Numbered from the stretch's first letter, positions 7,381-15,748 are shown. The stretch: DNA of 64,000 nt from Planktothricoides raciborskii GIHE-MW2 (GCF_040564635.1 NZ_CP159837.1:2421001-2485000); one strand, 5' to 3'. Notes: generated from the letters alone by a model not told the origin. Translations and numbers: made by a program.

Positions 7381-7815
7381 GCCCCCAAAATCTACGATCG
7401 CACATCCATCGGATGCACTGCCGTCACTTCTGCATACCGGGCAAAATCCCTGATATTAAAAGTTAAAATATGAGTCAATCCATGCACCACCATTGCTGCC
7501 ACCAACCGCGCATCATGGACATTAACTCCCCTCACCCCATAAGTCAGCACCAACCTTTCCCACTCAGAATAAATGGCTAACGTATCTGGTAAGAGCAAAA
7601 AAAGCCCTTTTAACCGATTTACTTCGGCAGCAGCTTCCGTTGGGGTATGCCCTAAACCATTCTTGTCCGCAGGGCGGGTGTAAACATTCCAAAACTCGAT
7701 TAAATTTTGGGGAATGATACAAAGCTGATGGCTTTGACCGCGTAAACTTGTGGTGGCATTGATGGCATTAGCGTGCATAGGATGGGTGGGGTCTGCACTC
7801 CGCAGCAGAATATTA

Positions 7816-8672
7816 GGGCGTGTCATCAATTGGAAGACTTGACAAAAAGCAGGAGAAATGCAGAGGTAGAAGCAGAAAACTTTTTAGATCATCAGGTGAA
7901 TTATGCGCCGTTACGCTCTCAGAGACGACCAATGGGAAAAAATTGAGCCTCTGCTTCCGGGCAGAAAAGGACATGTCGGAGTTACGGCCAAAGATAATCG
8001 TCTCTTTGTTGAAGCAGTTCTCTATCGCTATCGTGCCGGTATTCCTTGGCGTGATTTACCCGACAGATTTGGTGATTTTAGGGTGATTCACACTCGATTT
8101 AGTCGTTGGTGTCGTTCTGGGGTGTGGGAGAATATCTTCCAGTTACTGGCAGAAGATGCGGATGATGAATATGCCATGATTGATAGTACGATTGTGCGAG
8201 CCCATCAACACAGTGCCGGGGCGGAAAAAAAGGGGGAGAAGACCAAGCCATTGGACGTAGCAAAGGGGGGTTGAGCACTAAGATTCATGCCACTTGTGAT
8301 GCACTGGGGAATCCGACCGGATTTCATTTAACTGCGGGGCAAGCCCATGACTTAGAGGGAGCGGATGTCTTGTTACCAGAGATAGAAGCGGAGGCAGTTT
8401 TAGCAGACAAAGCATATGATGCAGATGAGCGAGTTCGAAAGCGATATCTTCCGCCAAAAAATGTGAGGCGGTGATTCCCTCAAAAGGGAATCGCACAGTC
8501 TCTTACCCATATGACAAAGAGCTTTATAAAGCCCGTCATTTAATTGAGAACTTTTTTGCCCGTCTGAAGCAATATAGAGCGATTGCAACTCGTTATGATA
8601 AGACTGCTCGTAATTTTTTAGGAGCAATTTATCTCATCGCTTCTGTCATTTGGCTTAATTGATGACACGCCC
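7816..8672 (+). mobile_element. IS5-family (IS427-like) insertion sequence, 857 bp
   Basis: Perfect 16-bp ends GGGCGTGTCATCAATT / AATTGATGACACGCCC, flanked by TA at 7814-7815 and 8673-8674. Size, TA duplication, short ends and a two-frame DDE transposase agree with the IS427 group of IS5. It is inserted into the 5' end of a PIN toxin gene in the opposite orientation. Confidence 0.9.
7903..8662 (+). pseudogene. IS5/IS427-type transposase in three frames
   Basis: The first part (7903-8274) has the DUF4096-like start MRRYALRDDQWEKIEPLLPG and the first Asp in AMIDSTIVRAHQH. At a G6 run (about 8265) the frame changes to STKIHATCDALGNPTGFHLT and VLADKAYDAD (second Asp), a normal programmed-frameshift arrangement for this group. 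At an A6 run near 8455 the frame changes again to IPSKGNRTVSYPYDKELYKA and RHLIENFFARLKQYRAIATR (with the Glu of the DDE triad). The second shift is not usual and probably means decay, unless both slips occur. Confidence 0.8.
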
Positions 8673-8693
8673 TAGTATCAATCAAAAATGACA

Positions 8694-8954
8694 TTAGCCC
8701 CTTTCTCCATAAATACTTTCTCGGCTAATCGCTTCATCGGATAAATAAGGCTGGTTGCGCGGGTGACTCTCAGCCCACTCCCGAAATGCTTTCGCCCATT
8801 CTGCTGGAGTCGCAGTTTCATAAAAAGGACGCTCTTTTCCCTCGGCTGAGGTTTGCTGCTGGTGGGTTTTCAGCTTTTCCTCTAAAAGCGATCGCTCTTC
8901 TGGGGAAAGCGATTGGACGACCTGGGCCAAAGATTCCACTAATTTAATGTTCAT
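8694..8954 (-). CDS. Antitoxin of the IS-disrupted PIN pair
   Basis: 86 residues: an N-terminal part (MNIKLVESLAQVVQSLSPEE then RSLLEEKLKTHQQQ) likely helical, and a C-terminal half (ERPFYETATPAEWAKAFREW, SHPRNQPYLSDEAISRESIY) common to cyanobacterial antitoxins preceding MSFLIDTN-type PIN toxins. TAA and the toxin ATG overlap (TAATG). Fragments of the same family lie at 4025, 5060, 7095 and 10255, so this is the sole intact member in the window. Confidence 0.8.
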   Translation of the reverse strand: MNIKLVESLAQVVQSLSPEERSLLEEKLKTHQQQTSAEGKERPFYETATPAEWAKAFREWAESHPRNQPYLSDEAISRESIYGERG

Positions 8955-8969
8955 AAATTCTCATAATTG

Positions 8970-9038
8970 CTCAGAAACCGGGTTACTTATATAAATCTTA
9001 GCTAAAGTATCAAAGTTATTGCCAAGAAACCCGGTTTC
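8970..9038. repeat. AGAAACCSGGTTTCT palindromic repeat pair
   Basis: Arms agaaaccgggtta and agaaacccggtttct around about 40 bases with aaatcttagctaaagtatc. It lies upstream of the antitoxin gene and next to nuclease copy C, so it could affect both. Confidence 0.8.
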
Positions 9039-9046
9039 TCCATCGA

Positions 9047-9679
9047 CTAAAGACTATTCTCGTCCCGGAGACTTTGCACGACCTCCAGAGGCAAATCTGT
9101 CAACTTCACCACCTGCTCTACGGTCATTCCTGACTTCAGGAGATTTCGGGCAATTTGTTGTTTGCCTTAAAGGATTCCCCGTTGCTTACCCCGTTGCTCA
9201 CCTCGTGCTTCTCCAATCAGTTCTCCTTCGCGGAGAATTGCTTGATAAATGACTGACTCTCTCATAATATCCCTCCTCCGGAATCTCACTAATCGTATAT
9301 TCATCTAATACTAACCCAGCTAAAATCTGACTGGCTGCGGTGAGGTTACTGCGATCGCGCCTTTCCTCTATTTTATCCAATTCAGTTGCCACTTGCTTTA
9401 AAACTTCATAGCGGTTGTTTGTATTACTCAAAACCGCAAAGGGCAACAAACCCGGTAACTGGAAAAAAATTTCTTTCGGTTGTTCCCACAGCCGAATCAC
9501 CCGAAAGGTGGCAATTCTTCTATGCGAAAATAATCTTGTCTCACTAACGGTGAATTACTCGGTTTTAAATAAACCACCACTTGCACCATTCGCTTGTGCG
9601 GAAACCGTCGATACACCCGCAAGCGATAGTCCGCCAGTTGCTCAATTTCCCGTAAAACTTGCGCTAATAACGGACTCAT
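9047..9679 (-). pseudogene. Rpn-family nuclease copy C fused to an antitoxin start
   Basis: On the minus strand, 15 codons of the antitoxin module (MSPLLAQVLREIEQL, 9635-9679) are joined in frame to the nuclease segment ADYRLRVYRRFPHKRMVQVV. The N-terminal catalytic region upstream of ADYRL is absent. A stop follows RIEELPPFG, then a second frame carries IRLWEQPKEIFFQLPGLLPF to LVLDEYTISEI, where another 1-base shift (PEEGYYERV in place of MRRDIMRESV) breaks it again. A recombination scar rather than a working fusion. Confidence 0.75.
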
Positions 9680-9750
9680 AATCCCAACCTCCTGAGATTT
9701 TCCTAACTCGCTGCCTCTAATTTAGCAATTGCCGCCACCGTTGCGTCCAT
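9636..9750 (-). repeat. Antitoxin 5'-module repeat, copy 3 (partial)
   Basis: First 15 codons plus leader and ribosome binding site of the antitoxin module. The leader matches copy 2 up to gccgccaccgttgcgtc. The join to nuclease sequence is at the end of EIEQL. Confidence 0.8.
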
Positions 9751-9759
9751 ATCGAGCAG

Positions 9760-9831
9760 AAACCGGGTAATTGACGTAAATCTTAGCTAAAGTCTCAAAA
9801 TTATCCCATAACCCCGGTTTTTTTGCTGCCA
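9760..9831. repeat. AGAAACCSGGTTTCT repeat pair, degenerate
   Basis: Arms agaaaccgggtaa and ataaccccggttttttt with the usual aaatcttagctaaagtctc between them. Confidence 0.7.
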
Positions 9832-9837
9832 ATTCAT

Positions 9838-10340
9838 TACTTTACCGCGTATATTAGTATCAATTAAAAATGACATTACTTTACCGCGTATATTAGTATC
9901 AATTAAAAATGACATTAACCCCTTTATTCGTAAGTAGGTGAACATAATTAATTGCACTTTTCGTTCCCCGTCGATAGGCTTTGGATTCCCGCCTGTAGGA
10001 AGGAGAGAGAATAGAGAATAGAGAATAGAGAATAGAGAATAGAGAATAGAGAATAGAGAATAGAGAATAGAGAATAGAGAATAGAGAATAGAGAATAGAG
10101 AATAGAGAATTTTCCTATGCATCCTCTTTCCTATGCATCCTCTTTCCTATGCATCCTCTTTCCTATGCATCCTCTTTCCTATGCATCCTCTTGCCTATGC
10201 ATCCTCTTTCCTCTAATGGGGTCTGTGGTGCATTTATTTCTGCCCGTCTACTTAAATGCTTTCTCGGCTAATCGCTTTATCGGATAAAGATGCCCGATCG
10301 CTTGAGTGACTCGCCGCCCACTCCCGAAACGCTTTGACTC
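9838..10340 (-). pseudogene. Toxin-antitoxin remnant cut by MITE B
   Basis: 10255-10338 encodes the C-terminal part of an 8694-type antitoxin (VKAFREWAASHSSDRASLSD, KAISRESI). 9838-9915 holds two 39-bp tandem copies of a PIN start (MSFLIDTNIRGKV twice). They are separated by the MITE at 9931-10254; removing it with one TA makes the antitoxin end (ESIYE, stop) run straight into the toxin start, as in the intact pair at 8694. The stretch just 5' of the antitoxin part (LTQGITLADIDAE) resembles the interior of the PIN gene at 2404-2856, so unrelated pieces have been joined. Confidence 0.75.
9931..10254. mobile_element. MITE, family B, expanded by two microsatellites
   Basis: Same ends as 3187-3333 (left TAAGTAGGTGAACATAATTA, right TGCCCGTCTACTTA) with TA borders. 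The core has grown by a 7-bp array (agagaat, about 15 copies, roughly 10007-10110) and a 16-bp array (core ctatgcatcctcttt, six copies, 10111-10212), making it 324 bp against 147 bp for the other copy. Confidence 0.75.
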
Positions 10341-10564
10341 TTTCTGCATCAATATCAGCCAAGGTTATCCCTTGCGTAAGTCCTAAAGTAGCTGGGAAAC
10401 TTGACCTGAAGCCTGCCCCCGCGAAACCTGCCCCCATTCTGTCGGCCGATCGCCCCATTCGGGAAAACCATCCCTCAAAACGTAGCAACACCAAAAACTG
10501 TAATCCCTGAACCGATCGCAGATAAACTGGAAGAAAATCGGTTTAAACAGAGAGTCCTAGTTGA
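10341..10564. other. Leader region of the CHAT-FHA gene
   Basis: Contains the rearranged PIN fragment and HIP1-like sites. No convincing promoter could be picked by eye. Nothing else recognised. Confidence 0.5.
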
Positions 10565-12244
10565 ATGTCTCAGTCTGAGATGCCGTGTCTGAGCATTGTG
10601 ATCGCGCCATTAAAAGAAAGTCTGGGTCAAGGGTCGTTGACCCCGACCCAGGACATCCCCATCAGAACGGGTGGGACAAATCACCCTGGGAGTCATTTCG
10701 CCATTTGGGTCGTCAAAGCACCTTATCCTGGAGGCTACGTCCATCACGACTGTCTTTGGTCAGACAGCCTCAACAAAAGGTGCCAAGCATGGCAGCAAAT
10801 GTTTTCTCCCAACCCCCCGGCTTTTGGCTCAGAAATTGCCGTTTTCCCGAATCAGATCGGTGAATCCATCAGCTATAGTTCGAGATTGATGCTGGAACTG
10901 GGCACAAATCTTTGGGAATTTATCTTTAAAGATGCAATTGAAAGCACGTTCGCCCAAAGTCTAGGCATTGCGATCGGCAAGCAACAACCCTTACGAGTGC
11001 AATTAGATATTAGAGATCCGAATTTAATCGCCTTGCCGTGGGAGATCGGCCAACCAAAGGCTGGGAAACCGGCGATTTCTCTCAATCCACAATTGCGATT
11101 TAGTCGCACCACCAGTGATGTAGACCCATTATCTAATGTCACCAGTAGTCATCATTTAAATATCCTGCTGGTTTTGGGCAGTGATGCCGAACCGGAAAAA
11201 CCTAACATTCCTCTACAATTGGCCAAAGAAGCGGATGCTTTAAGAAAAATTTTACAACAGCCGATTGTCAGCCAAAAGGAAGGCGATCGCCATCTACCAA
11301 TGCCCACGGTGCCTTCTTATGTGCATACATTAATTCAACCGACCAAAGCTGAACTAATCCAACAATTAGAAACCGGCAAATATAATATTATTTTTTATGC
11401 AGGTCATGGGGTAAAAGCCCCCGATGGGGGTCAACTTTTACTGCGACCAAATACCACCCTTAGCGGTACAGAATTAGCCCAACTTCTCGTTGCCAATGGC
11501 GTAGTTTTGGCGGTTTTTAACACTTGCTGGGGGGCGCAACCATTTATCCGGGAAAATCAACAAGCGATTCCCCGCAGTAGTTTAGCGGAAGTGCTGATTC
11601 ATCACGGATTGCCCGCAGTTTTGGCCATGCGGGATGAAATTACCGACGAAGAAGCGTTAAGCTTTATTCAAGCCTTTGCTGCGGGGTTAGCCAACCGAAT
11701 GGCGATTGATCGGGCAGTGGCGATCGCCCGCCAAAAGTTATTAACGCTTTACAAATTTAATCAACCCGCTTGGTCATTGCCGGTGTTATATATGCACCCA
11801 GACTTTAACGGGGAACTGATTCAATCTTTGGAATCATTAATTACTCAATTGCCAGACAATTCAACCACAGCCTTAAGCTTTTCTGCACCAGTGGCATCGT
11901 TGCGACCTGTGGAGGATTACAGCCAACAATTTTCCCCGGAACAAGTGTGGCACATTCAAGGGGGACGCTTAACCGTAGGAAGGCGATCGGAAAATGATTT
12001 AGTGATTCAAGAACGTTGGGTATCGCAACAACACGCAGAAATATTTTATCGGGATATTTCTGGTCAAGAAAACCAAGAACCGGCCTATTTTTTGCGGGAC
12101 TTTTCTCGTTATGGCACGTTAATTTTAGCCCCGCAAGGATGGCAAAAAATTCACCATCAAGAAGTCCCCCTCAAGTCAGGGGATCAGATTAAATTTGGCA
12201 GTTCCCAGGGTTTAACCTTAAAGTTTGTAATTGAAGGACAGTAA
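10565..12244 (+). CDS. CHAT-domain caspase-like protein with C-terminal FHA domain
   Basis: 559 residues. The CHAT peptidase fold spans roughly 130-410, with the His of NIIFYAGHG (H281) and the Cys of VFNTCWGA (C321), the expected His/Cys dyad of caspase-like clan CD proteases. LPWEIG at about 157-162 is a further CHAT hallmark. The C-terminus (about 460-555) is an FHA domain: TVGRRSENDLVI, then WVSQQHAEI and FSRYGT, keeping the Gly-Arg and Ser-x-x-His that bind phosphothreonine. No signal peptide, so cytoplasmic. Predicted to be a phosphopeptide-recruited protease or regulator; substrates unknown. Another FHA protein, with a PrsW protease domain, is encoded convergently at 13549. Confidence 0.85.
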   Translation: MSQSEMPCLSIVIAPLKESLGQGSLTPTQDIPIRTGGTNHPGSHFAIWVVKAPYPGGYVHHDCLWSDSLNKRCQAWQQMFSPNPPAFGSEIAVFPNQIGESISYSSRLMLELGTNLWEFIFKDAIESTFAQSLGIAIGKQQPLRVQLDIRDPNLIALPWEIGQPKAGKPAISLNPQLRFSRTTSDVDPLSNVTSSHHLNILLVLGSDAEPEKPNIPLQLAKEADALRKILQQPIVSQKEGDRHLPMPTVPSYVHTLIQPTKAELIQQLETGKYNIIFYAGHGVKAPDGGQLLLRPNTTLSGTELAQLLVANGVVLAVFNTCWGAQPFIRENQQAIPRSSLAEVLIHHGLPAVLAMRDEITDEEALSFIQAFAAGLANRMAIDRAVAIARQKLLTLYKFNQPAWSLPVLYMHPDFNGELIQSLESLITQLPDNSTTALSFSAPVASLRPVEDYSQQFSPEQVWHIQGGRLTVGRRSENDLVIQERWVSQQHAEIFYRDISGQENQEPAYFLRDFSRYGTLILAPQGWQKIHHQEVPLKSGDQIKFGSSQGLTLKFVIEGQ

Positions 12245-12780
12245 TATTTGTTGTTGGTTGGTGGTTGGTGGTTGTTGGTTGTTGGTTGCCCTTCGGCCAT
12301 TCGCATCCCGACCCTTCGACCCTTCGCATCCCGACCGGCTCAGGGGTCAGGGGTCAGGGGTCAGGGGTCAGGGGTCAGGGGTCAGGACATCGCTTCGCGG
12401 AAGTTGAGCCCTGAGCGAAGTCGAAGGTAGCGAAGCCGAAGGTAGCGAAGTCGAAGGTAGCGAAGTCGAAGGGCAAGGTGGTTGTTGGTTGTTGGGTAGG
12501 GATTCTTTGGTTGGTGGTTGTTGGTTGTTTGTTATGATTTCAGCGAATCACAAATAACAAATGCTTAACAACAAACAACAAATAACCAATAACAAATAAT
12601 TAACAAAAAATAACCAACAAACAAATAACAACAAATAACAAATAACAAATAACAAATGACCCTGAGTCAATTTTTCCTTCATATTTTCCTTCATAATATA
12701 TGCGGAACTATCAAAAATACCGTTGTAGGTAGCGGTAAGAATAGAACGGGAGCAATCCCAAGATCAGGAGCAGAATCAAA
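12245..12780. other. Intergenic block of low-complexity repeats
   Basis: Contains ggttgttggttgttgg stretches (12247-12290, 12476-12530), a 7-bp array (caggggt, about six copies, 12340-12386), gaaggtagcgaag repeats (12420-12470) and aacaaataacaaataacc repeats (12545-12655). The last 90 bases before 12781 are unique and may hold the promoter; aatcaggag-type sequence at 12764-12772 could be a ribosome binding site. Confidence 0.7.
12340..12386. repeat. 7-bp tandem repeat (caggggt)n
   Basis: About six head-to-tail copies. Similar G-rich 7-bp arrays with other sequences are at 36677 and 49463. Confidence 0.9.
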
Positions 12781-13485
12781 ATGTTTAATCAATCAAAAAA
12801 GTCTAGCTTTTTCCCAGACTCATTTCCGGTAGAGTTGGAATTATTGGATTCACTGGTAATAGATGAAATTGCCTATCCGTGGAATCCCGCAGACCCAGAG
12901 TCAGAAGTTTATTTTCAAGCGATCGAACAAGATTGTGGGTTGGAAGAGCTTACCGATGAGGTTTTGGCCGCGAGAACCCCAATCTGGGTAGCTCAATTAG
13001 AAAAAGTTTGGCAGGAAGTCGATGGAGCAAATTATCAAGAAAACTATCAAGAAAGTCATCAAGAACATCATCAAGAACATCATCAAGAACATCGCGCAAT
13101 TGCCCAACTAAAACAAGCAATTTATGCCAAATTTGCGGATTTTGTGCCGGTGACATGGTTAGAGGAGATCGCCACCTCGGCGATCGAAGTCATTCAAACC
13201 GGCTGTCAAGAACTGAACCAGATGCCATTAGCGGAGCAACTGGTGCAATGCGTTCATCACTTGTTACCGGACTGGGCTAAGGAAGACTTGCAAGTATTAG
13301 CGCGTCCATTCGCCTTTGCCATGCGGGGCAACTCTGCGGAATCAACCCTGGTAGGAGCAGATGGGTTGAATTCCGGTGTTTGCCAGTGGACGGAACTATC
13401 AGAGATTGAAAGAGCTCGCGTCAGTTTTGCGATCGCCCGTTATGCTTTAGCCGAATTAAACCAAATAGAAGAATTGGGTCAATAA
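12781..13485 (+). CDS. Uncharacterised cytoplasmic protein with Gln/Glu/His repeat
   Basis: 234 residues, acidic, no membrane segment or signal peptide. I do not recognise a named family. N-terminal part: SFPVELELLDSLVIDEIAYP and AEQDCGLEEL-like acidic stretches; residues about 83-104 form a tandem repeat based on YQE-N/S-HQEH, encoded by repeated catcaagaa units. The C-terminal part (about 105-230) is predicted helical with LEEIATSAIEVIQTGCQELN and a closing WTELSEIERARVSFAIARYA. It lies between, and in line with, the CHAT-FHA gene, 536 bp downstream. Association with the FHA proteins is only positional. Confidence 0.7.
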   Translation: MFNQSKKSSFFPDSFPVELELLDSLVIDEIAYPWNPADPESEVYFQAIEQDCGLEELTDEVLAARTPIWVAQLEKVWQEVDGANYQENYQESHQEHHQEHHQEHRAIAQLKQAIYAKFADFVPVTWLEEIATSAIEVIQTGCQELNQMPLAEQLVQCVHHLLPDWAKEDLQVLARPFAFAMRGNSAESTLVGADGLNSGVCQWTELSEIERARVSFAIARYALAELNQIEELGQ

Positions 13486-13548
13486 TTGTTTCCGAAAAAA
13501 TGATCTAGCCCATAACTCAGGCAATCATTCAGCCATCTCATTCAGCCA

Positions 13549-14904
13549 TCATTGCCCTCGTAACCGAGTGGCAAAATTTTCTGCTCGCGTGGGGGAGAGC
13601 GATCGCGCTTTCAAAATGGCAGCGCCTAAAAACGCATAAGATAAAATGCCCACAATGGCCAGGACATGATATCCCAAAATTACTGTAGAATTCCAGAGGG
13701 CGTGCAAACCAGAGGCACAAAGATATCCCACCCCTAAAATCAACCAACGTTGCTTGGGTTGCAACACACTCAAGCCGACAAAATAGCCCAAATAACCACT
13801 GTAAGCCGTATGACCGGCCACAGATCCTAATATCCGAGGAATTAATAACTGTAATCCTTGGAGTTCTCCGACTTCTTGAACAATCTGCGGTACATATTGT
13901 CCTAAAGTCTCTAACAGGGTAAATCCAACCGCTGAGGCGCTGCCTAATAAAATCCCATCCAGGGGTTCCCAAACTCCTAAGCGTTCTCTCCAGGGCGATC
14001 GCAGCGATCGGCCTATCACCAATGCCATCAAAACGGGCAAAATTTTTACCAATTCTTCCATTAAACCGGCGCCAAAAAACATGGCAGTAAGTAAATGGAA
14101 AAACGAGACATTTGTCGGATCGGGAAGTGAACCGGGCAAAATGTCTCGGAAAATAAAAATAAACACAGATAAAAGCGGACTTAATAGCACCACCATAGTG
14201 GCGATCGCACAGCCGAAAAGCCACCACCAGGGCTTATGTTTGCCACAAAGTTGGTAAACACAATAATAACCACTAATGCTCAAATAAGCCGCAAGTAACA
14301 GATTAAATAAACTCGCATTGCCCAAAGTAGCAAACATCAAAACTACAAATAACACCGTAATGCTACCGGGAATTAAATAAGCTTTCCGCCTTAAATCCCG
14401 ACCTGTAGAAAGAATCGGGAATAATTGGGTAAAAGTGAGATTATTTGCCGATTGAGATGGTAATATTCCTGACTGTTTACCGCCTTGGCTTGGCGGAGTA
14501 TTGTTGACTATTGTTTGACGTGGGCTAACATCTTCAAAAATAAATTCTGGGCCATTTTTACTCAAAGAAATGCGATCGCCCACCATCAACTTTTGAGAAC
14601 CGCGCAACCGTTTCCCATTAACAAAAGTCCCATTAGAACTATTCAAATCGCAAATTTCCCAATAGGTTTGACCATTAGGGAGATTTTGCTTAGGTCTAAT
14701 CACCGCATGGTGCCGAGAAACCATCACATATTGTTGGGGCTGTACCAGAATTTGACAACTCGGATCTCGTCCTAGCACCACCTCAACCGTTGAAGACAAG
14801 GGATAACGCTGGGGTGGTTGACCGGGGATATCTGGCTGACCTGTGTTTCCCGTTCCATGAAAGATTTGTCGTAGATAAGCCTCTTCAGGATCTTTCTGGG
14901 TCAT
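13549..14904 (-). CDS. FHA-domain PrsW-family intramembrane protease
   Basis: 451 residues. The FHA domain is at about 38-125: VVLGRDPSCQILV, VMVSRHHAVI, ICDLNSSNGTFVNGKRL, all recognition residues present. After a linker come about eight membrane segments from residue 175. PrsW-type motifs: LMEELVKILP (E283-E284), GFTLLETLG (E332), GHTAYSG (H365) and LHALWNS (H401). PrsW enzymes are glutamic-type or related membrane proteases that make site-1 cuts in regulated proteolysis, for example of anti-sigma factors. Coupling to a phosphothreonine reader suggests control by Ser/Thr kinases (inference). Convergent with the gene at 12781. Confidence 0.9.
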   Translation of the reverse strand: MTQKDPEEAYLRQIFHGTGNTGQPDIPGQPPQRYPLSSTVEVVLGRDPSCQILVQPQQYVMVSRHHAVIRPKQNLPNGQTYWEICDLNSSNGTFVNGKRLRGSQKLMVGDRISLSKNGPEFIFEDVSPRQTIVNNTPPSQGGKQSGILPSQSANNLTFTQLFPILSTGRDLRRKAYLIPGSITVLFVVLMFATLGNASLFNLLLAAYLSISGYYCVYQLCGKHKPWWWLFGCAIATMVVLLSPLLSVFIFIFRDILPGSLPDPTNVSFFHLLTAMFFGAGLMEELVKILPVLMALVIGRSLRSPWRERLGVWEPLDGILLGSASAVGFTLLETLGQYVPQIVQEVGELQGLQLLIPRILGSVAGHTAYSGYLGYFVGLSVLQPKQRWLILGVGYLCASGLHALWNSTVILGYHVLAIVGILSYAFLGAAILKARSLSPTRAENFATRLRGQ

Positions 14905-14994
14905 GGAATTTTAAATGATTTTAATGATAAATAAATTTTGGCAGACAATCCAAGATGATCCATTATATCCCATTCCCAACCTAGAGGGACATTG

Positions 14995-15061
14995 TAGGGG
15001 CGAAGCATTTTGGCAAAAATTTCTGGAAAAATCCTCAAATTTGGGTCAAAATGCTTCGCCC
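14995..15061. repeat. GGGGCGAAGCATTTTG inverted repeat
   Basis: Arms GGGGCGAAGCATTTTG and CAAAATGCTTCGCCC with a loop of about 37 bases. Same family as 5225 and 15131. Confidence 0.8.
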
Positions 15062-15130
15062 TGGTTCATCCCGGAGAAAATGGAGAAAATTATGATCAAA
15101 TTTTCGTTGACATCGATTTGAACGGGCGCT

Positions 15131-15465
15131 TGTAGGGGCGAAGCATTCCCGCAGAAGTTAGATGGTTAGAAGCGTGAATTTTTGCCGGGAATGCTTCGCC
15201 CTTACCAATACTGGCAGAAGTTAGATGGTTAGAAGCGTGAATTTTTGCCGGGAATGCTTCGCCCTTACCAATACTGGCAGAAGTTAGATGGTTAGAAGAG
15301 TGAATTTTTGCCGGGAATGCTTCGCCCTTACCAATACTGGCAGAAGTTAGATGGTTAGAAGAGTGAATTTTTTCCGGGAATGCTTCGCCCTTACCAATAC
15401 TGGCAGAAGTTAGATGGTTAGAAGCGTGAATTTTTGCCGGGAATGCTTCGCCCTTACCAATATAG
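15131..15465. repeat. 63-bp tandem array grown from a GCGAAGCATTCCC element
   Basis: The left arm (gtaggggcgaagcattcccg, 15132-15151) occurs once. The loop plus right arm (cagaagttagatggttagaa ... gccgggaatgcttcgccc ttaccaata) is then repeated five times with period 63 bp (starts at 15151, 15214, 15277, 15340, 15403), differing at only a few bases. Confidence 0.95.
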
Positions 15466-15555
15466 CACTTGGCAGAGTTATGAAGTATAAAAAAACCCTG
15501 TCATTCCCGCGCGGGAATCCAGAAGACCTCTGTACTTCATCGGGATCATAACCGC

Positions 15556-15705
15556 TATATATTTATTTCAATTGTACTTGAGACAAAGCATCAGGGGCGC
15601 AAACCGCCGCGCCCAAAGAAGCAAATCAACAGATATCGTAGGGGCGCGGCGGCTTGCGCCCCTAGATAATTGTATTAATCTTAATTGAAATAACTATATT
15701 TGTGG
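15556..15705. repeat. Imperfect inverted-repeat element with G+C-rich core
   Basis: Ends atttatttcaatt and aattgaaataact are inverted; the core has aggggcgcaaaccgccgcgccc facing gggcgcggcggcttgcgcccct. Could be a MITE or large hairpin; family unknown. Confidence 0.6.
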
Positions 15706-15748
15706 TGCCCTAATCATAAAAACGCTGTACATAAATAATCACCAAAGG

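Larger units (their letters stand above)
6888..7391. other. Intergenic: AT-rich stretch, antitoxin remnant, two repeats
   Basis: 6890-7075 is AT-rich with no recognisable gene. 7095-7165 matches 5165-5240 (5' remnant of the 8694-type antitoxin). 7168-7252 is a GGGCGAAGCATGACCG inverted repeat. 7312-7380 is an AGAAACCSGGTTTCT pair. Confidence 0.7.
7392..8694 (-). pseudogene. PIN-domain toxin gene split by an IS5-type element
   Basis: The start codon ATG 8692-8694 and MSFLIDT lie on one side of the insertion, and NILLRSADPTHPMHANAINA through LTFNIRDFARYAEVTAVHP on the other. Removing 7816-8672 with one TA yields a continuous MSFLIDTNILLRSADP. The restored protein would have about 147 residues with all PIN acidic residues (LIDTN, LIEFWNV, VNVHDARLVAAM, TFNIRDF). 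The start overlaps the antitoxin stop (TAATG). The toxin is therefore inactivated by insertion, while its antitoxin gene is intact. Confidence 0.85.

Noticed and set aside
8278-8627. Minus-strand frames inside the IS element
   Set aside because: Shadows of the transposase; no start signal or domain.
9787-10122. Open frame with repeated YSLFSIL
   Set aside because: Translation of the agagaat microsatellite joined to two copies of the PIN start; not a gene.
15151-15465. CRISPR array
   Set aside because: The whole 63-bp unit is conserved, with no unique spacers; it is a simple tandem array.
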